Part shown: piece after piece, positions 18,349 to 28,109 of the stretch
Numbering within the stretch: position 1 is the first letter of the stretch
Layout of the letters: the number at the start of each line of letters is the position of its first letter
NCBI GenBank assembly: GCA_029838215.1
Contig: JALGVI010000001.1
Location: 1-64,000, forward strand
Reading direction: 5' to 3'
Source: Candidatus Helarchaeota archaeon
Lineage (GTDB): Archaea; Asgardarchaeota; Lokiarchaeia; Helarchaeales; RDOG01
Length of the DNA: 64,000 bases
Made by a program: the position numbers and the translations under genes
The notes under the pieces: generated by a model
Told to the model about the DNA's origin: nothing
What the model saw: the letters and a program-made list of their open reading frames with translations, nothing else
Databases searched by the model: none

Positions 18349-19617
18349 ATGAGTGGTCAGACAATAGCAGAAAAAATATTAGGAACGCATTCTCCTTCTG
18401 AAAGTGATATTAAACCGGATGATATCATTATCGCTAAAATTGACTTGGTAATGAGCCATATAGGAACTGCAAAGGTTGTTTTTGATTTCAATAAAATAAA
18501 ACCCCCTAAAAAGCGCAAGGTCTTTGATCCAAATAAAATCGTTGTGATTTTTGATCACTTCAGTCCAGCACCAACTGAAAGGTGGGCCTTGGCACACGAT
18601 TTTATACGAAAATTCGTAATAAAGAGAAAAATCAAACATTTCTATGATATTAAGGAAGGAATTTGTCATCAAGTTTTACCAGAAAAGGGACATGTTAGAC
18701 CCGGAATGTTGATTGTCGGCGGTGATAGCCATACTACTACATATGGAGCTTTTAATGCAGCAAGTTGTGGTCTAGGCAATACTGATCTGTTTTACGCATA
18801 TGTAAAAGGAGAACTATGGTTTAGAGTGCCTCACTCGATTAAATTTAACATTTCAGGAAAATTGCAGCACAACGTGATGAGTAAAGATATTATAATCAAA
18901 ATAGCAGGAGATCATTCTGCTAGAGTGGGAATTTACAAATCAATAGAATTTGCAGGAGAAGCAGTGGAAAACTTGAGCATCGCATCAAGAATGACGATGT
19001 CTAATTTTGCTCTTGAATTAGGGGCAAAGTTCGCTTTCGGACCTCCCGATCAAAAAGTCGTGGAGTGGGTCAAGCAAAGAACGGATGCTCCATTTGAACT
19101 AGTCAAACCGGACGACGATGCAGTTTACGATAAAGTGCTCGACATGGATGTTTCCGATTTAGAACCTCAAATTTCTTGTCCGCATACTGTTGATAATGTA
19201 AAAACTGTTTCAGAGGTCGCAGGAATTAAAATCAATCAGGCATTTTTAGGGTCATGTACCAATGCAAGATTCGAGGATTTAGAAATAGCCGCCAGAATTT
19301 TAGATGGAAAACGAATCCACAAGGATGTTCGAATGATAGTTACTCCTGCTTCGCAAGAAGTTTGGCTTAAGGCAGCGAAATCAGGAGTTGCTGAAAAATT
19401 GATCAACGCTGGTGCTATCATTACTAATCCGAGCTGTGGTGCTTGTTTTGGAGGATTCGGAGGAATTCTTGCTCCAGGGGAAAGATGCATATCTAGTTCT
19501 AATAGAAATTTTCAAGGTCGCATGGGAAGTCCGTCATCAGAAGTCTATTTAGGGTCTCCTGCTACTGTCGCAGCTTCAGCTCTAAAAGGAGTAATAACCG
19601 ATCCAAGGGATTACTAA
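18349..19617 (+). CDS. Aconitase-superfamily hydro-lyase large subunit (LeuC/HacA/DmdA-like)
   Basis: 422 aa; GDSHTTTYGAFNAASCGLGNTDL, FLGSCTNARFEDLEIAARIL, NPSCGACFGGFGGILAPGERCISSSNRNFQGRMGSPSSEVYLGSPATVAASALKG ([4Fe-4S] cysteines). Confidence 0.94.
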   Translation: MSGQTIAEKILGTHSPSESDIKPDDIIIAKIDLVMSHIGTAKVVFDFNKIKPPKKRKVFDPNKIVVIFDHFSPAPTERWALAHDFIRKFVIKRKIKHFYDIKEGICHQVLPEKGHVRPGMLIVGGDSHTTTYGAFNAASCGLGNTDLFYAYVKGELWFRVPHSIKFNISGKLQHNVMSKDIIIKIAGDHSARVGIYKSIEFAGEAVENLSIASRMTMSNFALELGAKFAFGPPDQKVVEWVKQRTDAPFELVKPDDDAVYDKVLDMDVSDLEPQISCPHTVDNVKTVSEVAGIKINQAFLGSCTNARFEDLEIAARILDGKRIHKDVRMIVTPASQEVWLKAAKSGVAEKLINAGAIITNPSCGACFGGFGGILAPGERCISSSNRNFQGRMGSPSSEVYLGSPATVAASALKGVITDPRDY

Positions 19618-19630
19618 GAGGTGTTTAAAA

Positions 19631-20182
19631 ATGGCAGCATTATTGAGTGATAAATCAATTAAAAAATACAAGGAGAATATAAAGGGTAAAGTTTGGGTTT
19701 TTCCGGATAATGTCGACACAGATGTAATATCACCCAGCCAATATGCTGAAGATCTAAAAGGAATGCTGGACCATACTTGTGAAACTTTGATTCCAGATTT
19801 TCCCAGTAAAGTTAAAGACGGGGATGTTATTGTTGCAGGAACTAATTTTGGTTGTGGTTCGAGTAGAGAAACAGCCCCAATAATCTTTCAAGAGAAAGGT
19901 ATTGCTGCAATTATCGCAGAATCGTTTGCTAGAATCTTTTACAGAGCTTCTATAGCTCGAGCCCTTCCGATTTTAGAAGTAGAAGGAGTTTTAAAAGAAT
20001 TCCAGCAAGGAGATGAAATAAAAATTAACATTCCCAATGCAGAAATTACAAACTTAAGAACTGGGAAAACGTTAAAAGGAAAAAAAATCCATCCGATTTT
20101 ACTAAATATCCTTAAAAATGGAGGCTTGGAAAAGCAGCTTCTTGCAGAATTAAAGGAAAAACGACATCATGAAAAGGATTAA
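19631..20182 (+). CDS. Aconitase-superfamily hydro-lyase small subunit (LeuD/HacB/DmdB-like)
   Basis: 183 aa; GKVWVFPDNVDTDVISPSQY, VAGTNFGCGSSRETAPIIFQEKGIAAIIAESFARIFYRASI. Confidence 0.94.
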   Translation: MAALLSDKSIKKYKENIKGKVWVFPDNVDTDVISPSQYAEDLKGMLDHTCETLIPDFPSKVKDGDVIVAGTNFGCGSSRETAPIIFQEKGIAAIIAESFARIFYRASIARALPILEVEGVLKEFQQGDEIKINIPNAEITNLRTGKTLKGKKIHPILLNILKNGGLEKQLLAELKEKRHHEKD

Positions 20183-21314
20183 TTTTGCAGACACGCACGT
20201 TGAAGAAGAAGACGTGAAAGAAGTTGCGGACGTAATTCGATCGGGTTGGTTTACTCAAGGGGCAAGAGTTAAAGAATTCGAAAATGAATTTGCCCGATTC
20301 ATACATGCGAAACATGCAGTTGCTCTTTCGTCCTGTACCGCAGCTTTACATTTATCAATGCGTGCACTCGAAATCGGACCCGGTGATGAAGTTCTCGTGC
20401 CATCTCTGACGTTTGCGGCATCAGCAAATTGCGTGCTATATGTTAGAGCACGACCCATTTTTTGTGAAGTTGACCCAGAAACATATTGCATTGATCCAGA
20501 AGATGTGAAAAAACGGATTTCTACAAGAACTAAGGCAATCGTGATCGTACATTATGGAGGGCATTCTGTCAACATGGATCCCATCTTGGATATTGCAATG
20601 GAACACGATTTACGCATTGTTGAGGATGCAGCACATGCGCCAGGCACGCTTTATAAGGGAAGACCGGTTGGCACGTTAGGAGATATCGGTTGCTTTAGTT
20701 TCTTTTCGAACAAGAATTTAACAACAGGGGAAGGCGGTCTCATAGCGACGAATGAGAAGTCCTTGGCGGAAAAATGCGACCTTCTGCGATCCCATGGTAT
20801 CGATAAATCAACGTGGGAGCGATTTAAAAACTTGAGTTGGAAATATAACATCGTTGAACTGGGTTATAATTATAGAATGACAGAATTTGGAGCAGCATTG
20901 GGGCTCGTCCAGCTGAAACGTTTGCCCGAAATGAATGAAAAACGGAAAAAACTTGCATCTACATACTTCAAACAATTAGAACCATTACGTGAATACATTC
21001 AATTACCTTCCATCAGACCATATTCAAACCACATTTTTCACCTGTTTGTCATTCAAATCATTGAAAATTCTCCAGTTTCTAGGGGCACGCTTTCCGAGAT
21101 TTTAAAAAATGAACACGGGATTTCTACAAGCGTTCATTACATCCCCCTTCATCTACATCCGTTTTATCAAAAAACATTAAAGACAAGAAATGGCGATCTC
21201 CCTCAAACTGAAAAAATTAGTAAAAGTATTTTATCTCTTCCAATGCATCCAAATTTAAATGAAGATGACATAATATACGTCTGTGAAGCAATAAAATCCA
21301 TTTTTAAGCATTGA
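20169..21314 (+). CDS. DegT/DnrJ/EryC1 family PLP aminotransferase
   Basis: 381 aa; HAVALSSCTAALHLSMRALEIGPGDEVLVPSLTFAASANCVL, VEDAAHAPGTLYKGRPVGTLGDIGCFSFFSNKNLTTGEGG. Overlaps the LeuD-like gene by 14 bp. Confidence 0.93.
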   Translation: MKRINFADTHVEEEDVKEVADVIRSGWFTQGARVKEFENEFARFIHAKHAVALSSCTAALHLSMRALEIGPGDEVLVPSLTFAASANCVLYVRARPIFCEVDPETYCIDPEDVKKRISTRTKAIVIVHYGGHSVNMDPILDIAMEHDLRIVEDAAHAPGTLYKGRPVGTLGDIGCFSFFSNKNLTTGEGGLIATNEKSLAEKCDLLRSHGIDKSTWERFKNLSWKYNIVELGYNYRMTEFGAALGLVQLKRLPEMNEKRKKLASTYFKQLEPLREYIQLPSIRPYSNHIFHLFVIQIIENSPVSRGTLSEILKNEHGISTSVHYIPLHLHPFYQKTLKTRNGDLPQTEKISKSILSLPMHPNLNEDDIIYVCEAIKSIFKH

Positions 21315-21395
21315 TTTGACATAAAAACTCATTTTTTAAAAGAATTTTCATTTTTAATCAAATTTATATTCAATTGTAACCAATCAAAATTCATT

Positions 21396-22544
21396 ATGAC
21401 AGATAAAGATGAATTTGTATATCTTGATTTTGACACGATCTTTAATTTCATGAAAGATGTTTTCATTGGAATGGGAGTTCCTGAGGAAGATGCTGCCACT
21501 TGTGCAGATGTATTAATCGAATCAGATAAACGCGGGATAGATTCTCATGGTTGCAGCAGGCTGTTCATGTATTACGTGAGACTTCAAAGAAAACAACAAC
21601 TTCCTGTAACAAAACTTACAATTGTTAAAGAAACCCCTGGTACGGTTCGAATAAATGCAAATAATGGCATGGGACAAGTCGCTGCCAAGAAAGCAATGCA
21701 AATGGCTATCGATAAAGCAAAAAAAGTCGGAATTGGAATGGCGATCGTTGAAAACTCGAATCATTATGGCATTGCAGGTTATTATGCCTTGATGGCAACT
21801 AAACAAGATTGTATTGGAATGACTGGAACGAATGCACGTCCTTCTATTGCTCCTACTTGGAGCGTTGAACCCATGCTCGGCACGAATCCCTTTACGTTTG
21901 GCGTGCCCACCGATTGGGACTTTCCATGGATTGCTGATCACGCAACTTCAATCACGCAACGAGGCAAGATCGAGACTTATGCCCGGCTCAATAAAGATGC
22001 CGTGAAAGGTTGGGTAATTGATGAGAACGGAAATGCCGCTACAGATTCCAAGAAGATTTTATTAGACATGCTCGATTTCAAGGCTGCCTTAACTCCACTT
22101 GGAGGGATTGGCGAAGAATTAGGCGGACATAAAGGATATAACTATGCAACCTTTGTTGAAATAATGTCTTCATGTTTTACACAGGCAAACATGTTACAAG
22201 CATGCCTTGGAATCGGTAAAAACGGTGAATTCGTTCCATATAACTTAGGTCATTTCTTCATAGCCATGGATCCTTCGGCTTTCTGTGATATAAACGAATT
22301 CAAGAAGAAAACTGGGGACCTACTCCGTCAATTGGCAGCCGCAAAGAAACAACCAGGTGCAAACCACGTTTATGTCGCAGGTGAAAAGGAATTTCTTGCT
22401 TTTGAAGAACGCAAGAAAAGCGGAGTGCCAATTTCGAAAGTCACGCAAAAACAATTCCTCAAGATTCGGCATGAATTGAAATTAGAAAAATATGATTTTC
22501 CCTTCGATGTTGATTTTACAAAGGAAGATGCAACTGGTTGGTAA
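21396..22544 (+). CDS. Ldh_2 family malate/L-lactate/ureidoglycolate-type dehydrogenase
   Basis: 382 aa; DKRGIDSHGCSRLFMYYVR, NNGMGQVAAKKAMQMAIDKAKKVGIGMAIVENSNHYGIAGYYALMA, GTNARPSIAPTWSVEPMLGTNPFTFGVPT, GGHKGYN. Confidence 0.92.
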   Translation: MTDKDEFVYLDFDTIFNFMKDVFIGMGVPEEDAATCADVLIESDKRGIDSHGCSRLFMYYVRLQRKQQLPVTKLTIVKETPGTVRINANNGMGQVAAKKAMQMAIDKAKKVGIGMAIVENSNHYGIAGYYALMATKQDCIGMTGTNARPSIAPTWSVEPMLGTNPFTFGVPTDWDFPWIADHATSITQRGKIETYARLNKDAVKGWVIDENGNAATDSKKILLDMLDFKAALTPLGGIGEELGGHKGYNYATFVEIMSSCFTQANMLQACLGIGKNGEFVPYNLGHFFIAMDPSAFCDINEFKKKTGDLLRQLAAAKKQPGANHVYVAGEKEFLAFEERKKSGVPISKVTQKQFLKIRHELKLEKYDFPFDVDFTKEDATGW

Positions 22545-22556
22545 ACCAGTTCTAAA

Positions 22557-23264
22557 TCATTTTTTATTGAAAATCGTATCAAATTCCTCTTGGGCTCTTT
22601 CGTAATCATCAGGTCGTCCTATATCGAGCCAATATCCATCATATTTGTAACCCTTAACAATTTCACCAGAATTGATTAATTTTAAAATCAAATCGGGTAA
22701 ATCATAGTACTCGCCTTCAGGAATGTATTTTAATATTTTTGGCTCAAATACATAAATTCCCATGCTCACTCGATAATTAATGGACGGTTTTTCGGAATAA
22801 TTTATTAATTTTTGTGCATCATCGAGTTCAATGACACCATAATCAATCTTTACAGTTCGTTCGTGAAGGGCAATTGTTGCTATAGCTTTGCTTTTTTCAT
22901 GAAACTTGATTAATGCATTGAAGTCCAAGTCTGTCAAAACATCTCCATTCATTACGATAAATGTTTCGGTTAATTGATCACCAAGCTTTGATAATGGTCC
23001 CACAGTACCTAATGGCGTGTCTTCTTTTGAATATTTGATTTTAACGCCAAATTTGGAACCATCATTGAAGAATGCTTTAATGAGTTCTGCTAAATGACCT
23101 GTTGCAAAAATAAAGTCTTTAATTCCGAATTTTACAAGTTGCTTGATCAGGATTTCTAAGATGGGTTTATCACCGATAGGGACTAAGGGTTTTGGAAAAA
23201 CAACCGTATATGGTTTTAAACGCGTGCCTCTTCCCCCTGCAAGAATGACTGCCTTCAAATGCAT
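22557..23264 (-). CDS. Sugar-1-phosphate nucleotidylyltransferase
   Basis: 235 aa; MHLKAVILAGGRGTRLKPYTVVFPKPLVPIGDKPILE, MNGDVLTDLDF. Confidence 0.92.
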   Translation of the reverse strand: MHLKAVILAGGRGTRLKPYTVVFPKPLVPIGDKPILEILIKQLVKFGIKDFIFATGHLAELIKAFFNDGSKFGVKIKYSKEDTPLGTVGPLSKLGDQLTETFIVMNGDVLTDLDFNALIKFHEKSKAIATIALHERTVKIDYGVIELDDAQKLINYSEKPSINYRVSMGIYVFEPKILKYIPEGEYYDLPDLILKLINSGEIVKGYKYDGYWLDIGRPDDYERAQEEFDTIFNKK

Positions 23265-23273
23265 GAACCTCGC

Positions 23274-24275
23274 TTAAGTCACGTACATTTTCGTTTTATA
23301 TTGTTGTAGATTTGCTTTCAGCCAATTTATCGTTTTTCTTAACCCTTCATCAAGTGAAAAATTGGGCTTCCAATTAAGAATTTTCCTTGCTTTTGAATTA
23401 TCAACAAGCAATCGTTCAACTTCAGATTTAGGAGGTCGCTTGCGCTTGTCTTCGGTTATTATCTTTATTTTTTTATTCATTATTTCTGCGATCTTATTTG
23501 CCAAATCTCCTATCGAAATTTCAAAATTTGAACCGATGTTTATTTCTTGTCCAATAGCGTTGGACGTTTCGGCCATTTTCAAGAATCCATCAACAGTATC
23601 AAGCACGTAAGTAAAATCCCGCGTGGGATGTAATGAGCCCAAGTGGACTTCGTTCCCTTTAAATAATTGTGAAATGATCGTAGGTATAACAGCGCGTGCA
23701 GATTGACGAGGTCCATAAGTATTGAAGGGTCGTAGAATTCCTATCGGGAGGTCAAAAGACCTGTAAAAACTCTCAGCAATTTTATCAGCACCGATCTTAC
23801 TTGCGGAATATGGAGATTGACCCTGAAGAGGGTGTTTCTCATCAATTGGAACATATTGAGCCGTGCCAAATACCTCACTCGTTGAAGTATGAATTATCTT
23901 TTCAACAGGATATTCTCTTGCAGCCATCAAGATATTTAACGTTCCGAAAATGTTTGTTTCGATCGTTTCCCGTGGATGAATATAAGAATACGGGATTGCT
24001 ATCAAGGCACCCAGATGGAATATTAAATCCTGTTCTTTTACAAGTGCTCGGATGGCATCGGAATCGCGCATGTCCCCCAGAACGACATTTAATTGCTCTT
24101 GTTTTTCCTCCGGCAATAGTTCTAACAATCCCCAATCATTACGTGAATTGTACCGCACAAAAGCAGTGACATCAGCACCTAACTCGCATAGTCTTTCAGT
24201 TAAATGGCTTCCAATGAATCCGCCTGCTCCTGTCACCAATACTTTTTTCTTTTTCCAGTCCAGAACGATCACCAA
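23274..24275 (-). CDS. NAD-dependent nucleotide-sugar epimerase/4,6-dehydratase
   Basis: 333 aa; VLVTGAGGFIGSHLTERL, HTSTSEVFGTAQYVPIDE, PYSASKIGADKIAESFYRSFDLP, RPFNTYGPRQSARAVIPTI. Confidence 0.92.
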   Translation of the reverse strand: MVIVLDWKKKKVLVTGAGGFIGSHLTERLCELGADVTAFVRYNSRNDWGLLELLPEEKQEQLNVVLGDMRDSDAIRALVKEQDLIFHLGALIAIPYSYIHPRETIETNIFGTLNILMAAREYPVEKIIHTSTSEVFGTAQYVPIDEKHPLQGQSPYSASKIGADKIAESFYRSFDLPIGILRPFNTYGPRQSARAVIPTIISQLFKGNEVHLGSLHPTRDFTYVLDTVDGFLKMAETSNAIGQEINIGSNFEISIGDLANKIAEIMNKKIKIITEDKRKRPPKSEVERLLVDNSKARKILNWKPNFSLDEGLRKTINWLKANLQQYKTKMYVT

Positions 24276-24320
24276 ATTATTCTATCACGATCTCATAAAG
24301 AATTCACTTGCAAGTATTCT

Positions 24321-25580
24321 TCATGTTGTTTTGTTAAAAAAACATTCTATTGCATTCACGAATTTTCTTGCGATTCCCATGCGTTCATATTTCTTGATTT
24401 TTTCGGGAACTTTTCCCCGTTGTAACTCATTTTTCGAATATCTATCAAATAACTCGAGAATTGCTTTCTTCAATCCTTTCACATCTTTAGGGTCAACAAT
24501 TGTTACATTTTCAAACAATCGCAAGAGTTCTGCATTCTCTGAATTCAGTGGAACAACTGCTAAAACATGATTTCCAGTTCTTAGATATTCAAAGCATTTA
24601 ACAGAATATCCAACCTGTTTGGCATTATTCTTGGCATGATATTGGAAGAGCAGGTTTACATGGGCAGAACATATCAGGTCTATCGCCTCTTTTTGCGGTA
24701 GATTGCCCTTGAATTCTATTATTTCGTCTAATCCCGCTTTTTTCATGTAGTCTTGAAATGGTTTCACCATCGAGCCTGCAAAAATGACTTGCATCTTCAC
24801 TTTCATTTCAGGATTTTCGTTAATTATTTCTTGCAATGCCTTAAAAAAAGGAATCGGATTATTCAAGTGGAAGCCATATAAGTTTCCAGCGTGTACCATC
24901 GTGAATTTATCGAATTTCACGAGCCGTTGATTGAGAAACATCTTTTCTTCATAACCATTCGTGACTATGAGCATTTTATTCTTCGAAATTCTTGCAAATT
25001 TTTGCCTTACTAAATTAATGCAACCAGAAGTTACAAAACTCAACAGGTCTGAATATTTTAAAATTAGTCGATCAAACATCATAGCCAAACGTCGGTAAAG
25101 TCCATTTGAATACGTGAGGTATAGATTTTGACTCCATACATCTCTAAAATCGGCAATCAAAAATTTTTTCGTGAACATTTTCAAAAAAAATGCAGTAATG
25201 AGGCAGCTATATGAAGGAACTGATGTGAGAAACACATCAATGTTATATTTTTTAAAAATATATAATCCTTTTATTACAGAGAGGAGCCCCCATGTAATAT
25301 TTCGATCGGGAAAGAGAAATTTATGCGATAACATGTTCAAAATAGAATGTCTATTAAGTGGTAACTCGGGAACGGTGTGAACTCTCACTTCTTTAGGGAT
25401 GTCTTTCATTCGCTTATAATCGTGCGCAAAATAGGGATTATTTCGAATTGTCAAGACATGAACCTTCCAATTATTTTCTAAAAAAGCATTAATGAAGCTC
25501 AAAGCCCGAGGAATTAACACGGATGAAAAGGGAGGAAATCTGTTGACCAAAATAAGAACGGATTTTTCTTTCTTTTTCAT
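24321..25580 (-). CDS. GT4-like glycosyltransferase
   Basis: 419 aa; VLILVNRFPPFSSVLIPRALSFINAFLENNWKVHVLT, VHAGNLYGFHLNNPIPFFKALQEI, SVKCFEYLRTGNHVLAVVP. Confidence 0.8.
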   Translation of the reverse strand: MKKKEKSVLILVNRFPPFSSVLIPRALSFINAFLENNWKVHVLTIRNNPYFAHDYKRMKDIPKEVRVHTVPELPLNRHSILNMLSHKFLFPDRNITWGLLSVIKGLYIFKKYNIDVFLTSVPSYSCLITAFFLKMFTKKFLIADFRDVWSQNLYLTYSNGLYRRLAMMFDRLILKYSDLLSFVTSGCINLVRQKFARISKNKMLIVTNGYEEKMFLNQRLVKFDKFTMVHAGNLYGFHLNNPIPFFKALQEIINENPEMKVKMQVIFAGSMVKPFQDYMKKAGLDEIIEFKGNLPQKEAIDLICSAHVNLLFQYHAKNNAKQVGYSVKCFEYLRTGNHVLAVVPLNSENAELLRLFENVTIVDPKDVKGLKKAILELFDRYSKNELQRGKVPEKIKKYERMGIARKFVNAIECFFNKTT

Positions 25581-25701
25581 TAAAAATCAACCGCGCTTTT
25601 TTAATTCTAAGGATTCTTTGTATTCTGAACATGATTCAAATTATTGATATTTCAAATATTCCTTTGAATAATGATTTAAATTAATTCGGATTTCGATTTC
25701 G

Positions 25702-26586
25702 ATGAAAAGAATCTTGATAATTGGTGCAAATGGGCTACTTGGATATAATCTCTATCAAAAATTAAAAGATAAATTTGAGATTTATACATGTTCTCGCACG
25801 AAACGGGTTGAAATGGAAAACTTTTTCCTCCTTGATATAATAGATAGCGAAAATGTTCGGAAAAAAGTCATTGAAATCGATCCAGATGTCATAGTATTGA
25901 CCGCAGCAATGACACGGGTCGATTTGTGCGAGAAAGAAAAGAGTAAAGCATGGGATGTCAACGTGGTTGGCACGCAAAATGTAGCCGAAGCCTGTCGGAG
26001 CATTAATTCGAAATTGATTTACATTTCAACGGATTACGTGTTTGATGGAACCAAGGGTAAATACGTAGAGAATGATACAACTAATCCGATATCTCATTAC
26101 GGCTTGACGAAATTAGAAGGAGAAAAAAGAGTAGGGGACTTATCAATAAATTGCATCGTTCGGACGAGCGTGATTTATGGATGGAATGAAGTTTTTCAAA
26201 GGCAGAATTTCGTGACATGGATGCTGAACCAATTGAAATCGGGGAAGAAATCAACCATCATCACGAAGTGGTACAATACTCCAACGTTAGTCGACAATCT
26301 ATCAGAGGGGATAATTCGAATTATAACAAAAGAAAAGACGGGACTGTTTCATATTGCTGGTGCGAATTGTATCAATCGATATGAATTTGCACTTGAAATT
26401 GCCAGAACGTTTGAAGAGGATATTTCATTGATTACACCTGTAGATAAATTGACATTATTAGCAAGGAGACCCGAAAAGCCTTGTCTGGATGTTTCAAAAG
26501 CTTCAACAGAGCTTGGTCTAAAATTACTTACAACGCAAGAAGGTCTAGATTACATGAAAAAAAACATAAAAAAATGGAAGAACTAA
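25702..26586 (+). CDS. rmlD: dTDP-4-dehydrorhamnose reductase (RmlD)-like
   Basis: 294 aa; ILIIGANGLLGYNLYQKLK, TAAMTRVDLCEKEKSKAWDVNVVGTQNVAEAC, YISTDYVFDGTKG, YGLTKLEGEKRV. Confidence 0.88.
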   Translation: MKRILIIGANGLLGYNLYQKLKDKFEIYTCSRTKRVEMENFFLLDIIDSENVRKKVIEIDPDVIVLTAAMTRVDLCEKEKSKAWDVNVVGTQNVAEACRSINSKLIYISTDYVFDGTKGKYVENDTTNPISHYGLTKLEGEKRVGDLSINCIVRTSVIYGWNEVFQRQNFVTWMLNQLKSGKKSTIITKWYNTPTLVDNLSEGIIRIITKEKTGLFHIAGANCINRYEFALEIARTFEEDISLITPVDKLTLLARRPEKPCLDVSKASTELGLKLLTTQEGLDYMKKNIKKWKN

Positions 26587-26603
26587 TGTTTTTTTTACAA
26601 TAA

Positions 26604-27089
26604 ATGAATTTTCGAGGTAAATTCTACATGAAATTAATTGATGGTGTCAAGATTAAAAAGCTCAGGGTCATTCCTGATGAAAGAGGACATTTGTCCGAGA
26701 TATTGCGTTCTGATGACGAAATTTACGAGAAATTTGGTCAAGTTTATTATACAACGGCATACCCTGGAGTAATAAAAGCATGGCATTACCACAAATTACA
26801 ATCAGACAATTTCACGTGCATTTTTGGCATGGCAAAGATCGTTCTTTTTGACGATCGAGAAGGATCTCCAACTAAGGGAGAGGTTAATGAATTCTTTGTT
26901 GGCGTGCACAACCCACTTTTAATTCACATTCCACCGCTAATTTACCACGGCTTCAAGTGTATTTCTGAGACCGAAGCCCTTCTCATAAACGTCCCGACAA
27001 ACACGTATAATTATGATGACCCTGACGAATACAGGAAACCATTTGACGATCCATCCATTCCATATTCGTGGGAAAGGAGAAATTATTGA
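26604..27089 (+). CDS. rmlC: dTDP-4-dehydrorhamnose 3,5-epimerase (RmlC)-like
   Basis: DERGHLSEILRSDDEIYEKFGQVYYTTAYPGVIKAWHYHKLQSDNFTCIFGMAKIVLFDDRE, IPPLIYHGFKC. Confidence 0.9.
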   Translation: MNFRGKFYMKLIDGVKIKKLRVIPDERGHLSEILRSDDEIYEKFGQVYYTTAYPGVIKAWHYHKLQSDNFTCIFGMAKIVLFDDREGSPTKGEVNEFFVGVHNPLLIHIPPLIYHGFKCISETEALLINVPTNTYNYDDPDEYRKPFDDPSIPYSWERRNY

Positions 27090-27090
27090 A

Positions 27091-28095
27091 TTGGAAACGA
27101 TTTTAGTTACCGGTGGGGCAGGTTTCATCGGTTCGAATTTCATCAGATTCGTATTAAGTAATTTCAAAGAATATCAAGTAATAAATCTAGACTTTTTGAC
27201 GTATGCAGGTAATTTAAGTAATCTAAAAGACGTTGAAACTGATAAAAAATATAAATTTATTTTTGGGGATATTTCCGATAAAAAGATCTTCGAAAGATTG
27301 CCGAAAAACATTGATTATATAATTAATTTTGCTGCGGAATCGCACGTTGATAGGTCCATTCAGGAAGCAGGAATATTCTTGAAAACAAACGTCCTTGGAA
27401 CACTGAATTTACTCGAACATGCAAGGTCAATTTCAATTAAAAAATTCATCCAAGTTTCAACAGATGAGGTTTATGGAAGTCTAGATGAAACGGGTAAGTT
27501 TTCCGAAACCACAAATTTGAGTCCGAACAATCCCTATTCGGCTTCAAAGGCTTCCGCTGATCTCTTCGTGAATTCGTATCATAAGACCCACGAAGTACCC
27601 GCGAACATCACACGATGTTCAAATAATTATGGTCCATATCAATTTCCGGAAAAGCTCATCCCATTGACCATAATGAGGGCACTTAATGACCAAGAGATCC
27701 CCGTATATGGAGACGGAACCAACATTCGAGATTGGATACACGTTGAAGATCACGCTCGGGGCATCATGACCGTGTTACAAAAAGGAAAAATTGGAGAAAT
27801 CTATAACATCGGAGGAGGAAATGAGATTCAGAACATAAACTTGGTAAAAAGCATCCTCTCTCAACTGAACAAACCATTTGATCTAATTTCTTTCGTGGAA
27901 GACAGAAAGGGGCATGATAAGCGTTACGCCATTGATTTCAGGAAAATCCACGAAAAACTCAGCTGGTCTCCAAAGATAGATTTCAAGAAGGGTCTTGAAA
28001 ATACGGTACAATGGTATAAAAATAACATTGACTGGATAAGGAACATTCAAGACGGGTCATACTTAAAAATTCGTGAACAATTTTTTAAAGGATGA
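27091..28095 (+). CDS. rmlB: dTDP-glucose 4,6-dehydratase (RmlB); TTG start at 27091
   Basis: METILVTGGAGFIGSNFIRFVL, NFAAESHVDRSI, QVSTDEVYGSL, NPYSASKASADLFVNSYHKTHEVPANITRCSNNYGPYQFPEKLIPL; RBS ggaaaggag just upstream. Confidence 0.94.
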   Translation: METILVTGGAGFIGSNFIRFVLSNFKEYQVINLDFLTYAGNLSNLKDVETDKKYKFIFGDISDKKIFERLPKNIDYIINFAAESHVDRSIQEAGIFLKTNVLGTLNLLEHARSISIKKFIQVSTDEVYGSLDETGKFSETTNLSPNNPYSASKASADLFVNSYHKTHEVPANITRCSNNYGPYQFPEKLIPLTIMRALNDQEIPVYGDGTNIRDWIHVEDHARGIMTVLQKGKIGEIYNIGGGNEIQNINLVKSILSQLNKPFDLISFVEDRKGHDKRYAIDFRKIHEKLSWSPKIDFKKGLENTVQWYKNNIDWIRNIQDGSYLKIREQFFKG

Positions 28096-28109
28096 TCTAT
28101 TTCTCGGAT

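Noticed and set aside
18349-20182. Plain leucine-biosynthesis LeuCD
   Set aside because: Not excluded, but the neighbours (KRCGH lyase, 3HCDH, V4R-like proteins, PadR) and lack of LeuA/LeuB alongside make a catabolic hydro-lyase role more likely; no leu symbols assigned.
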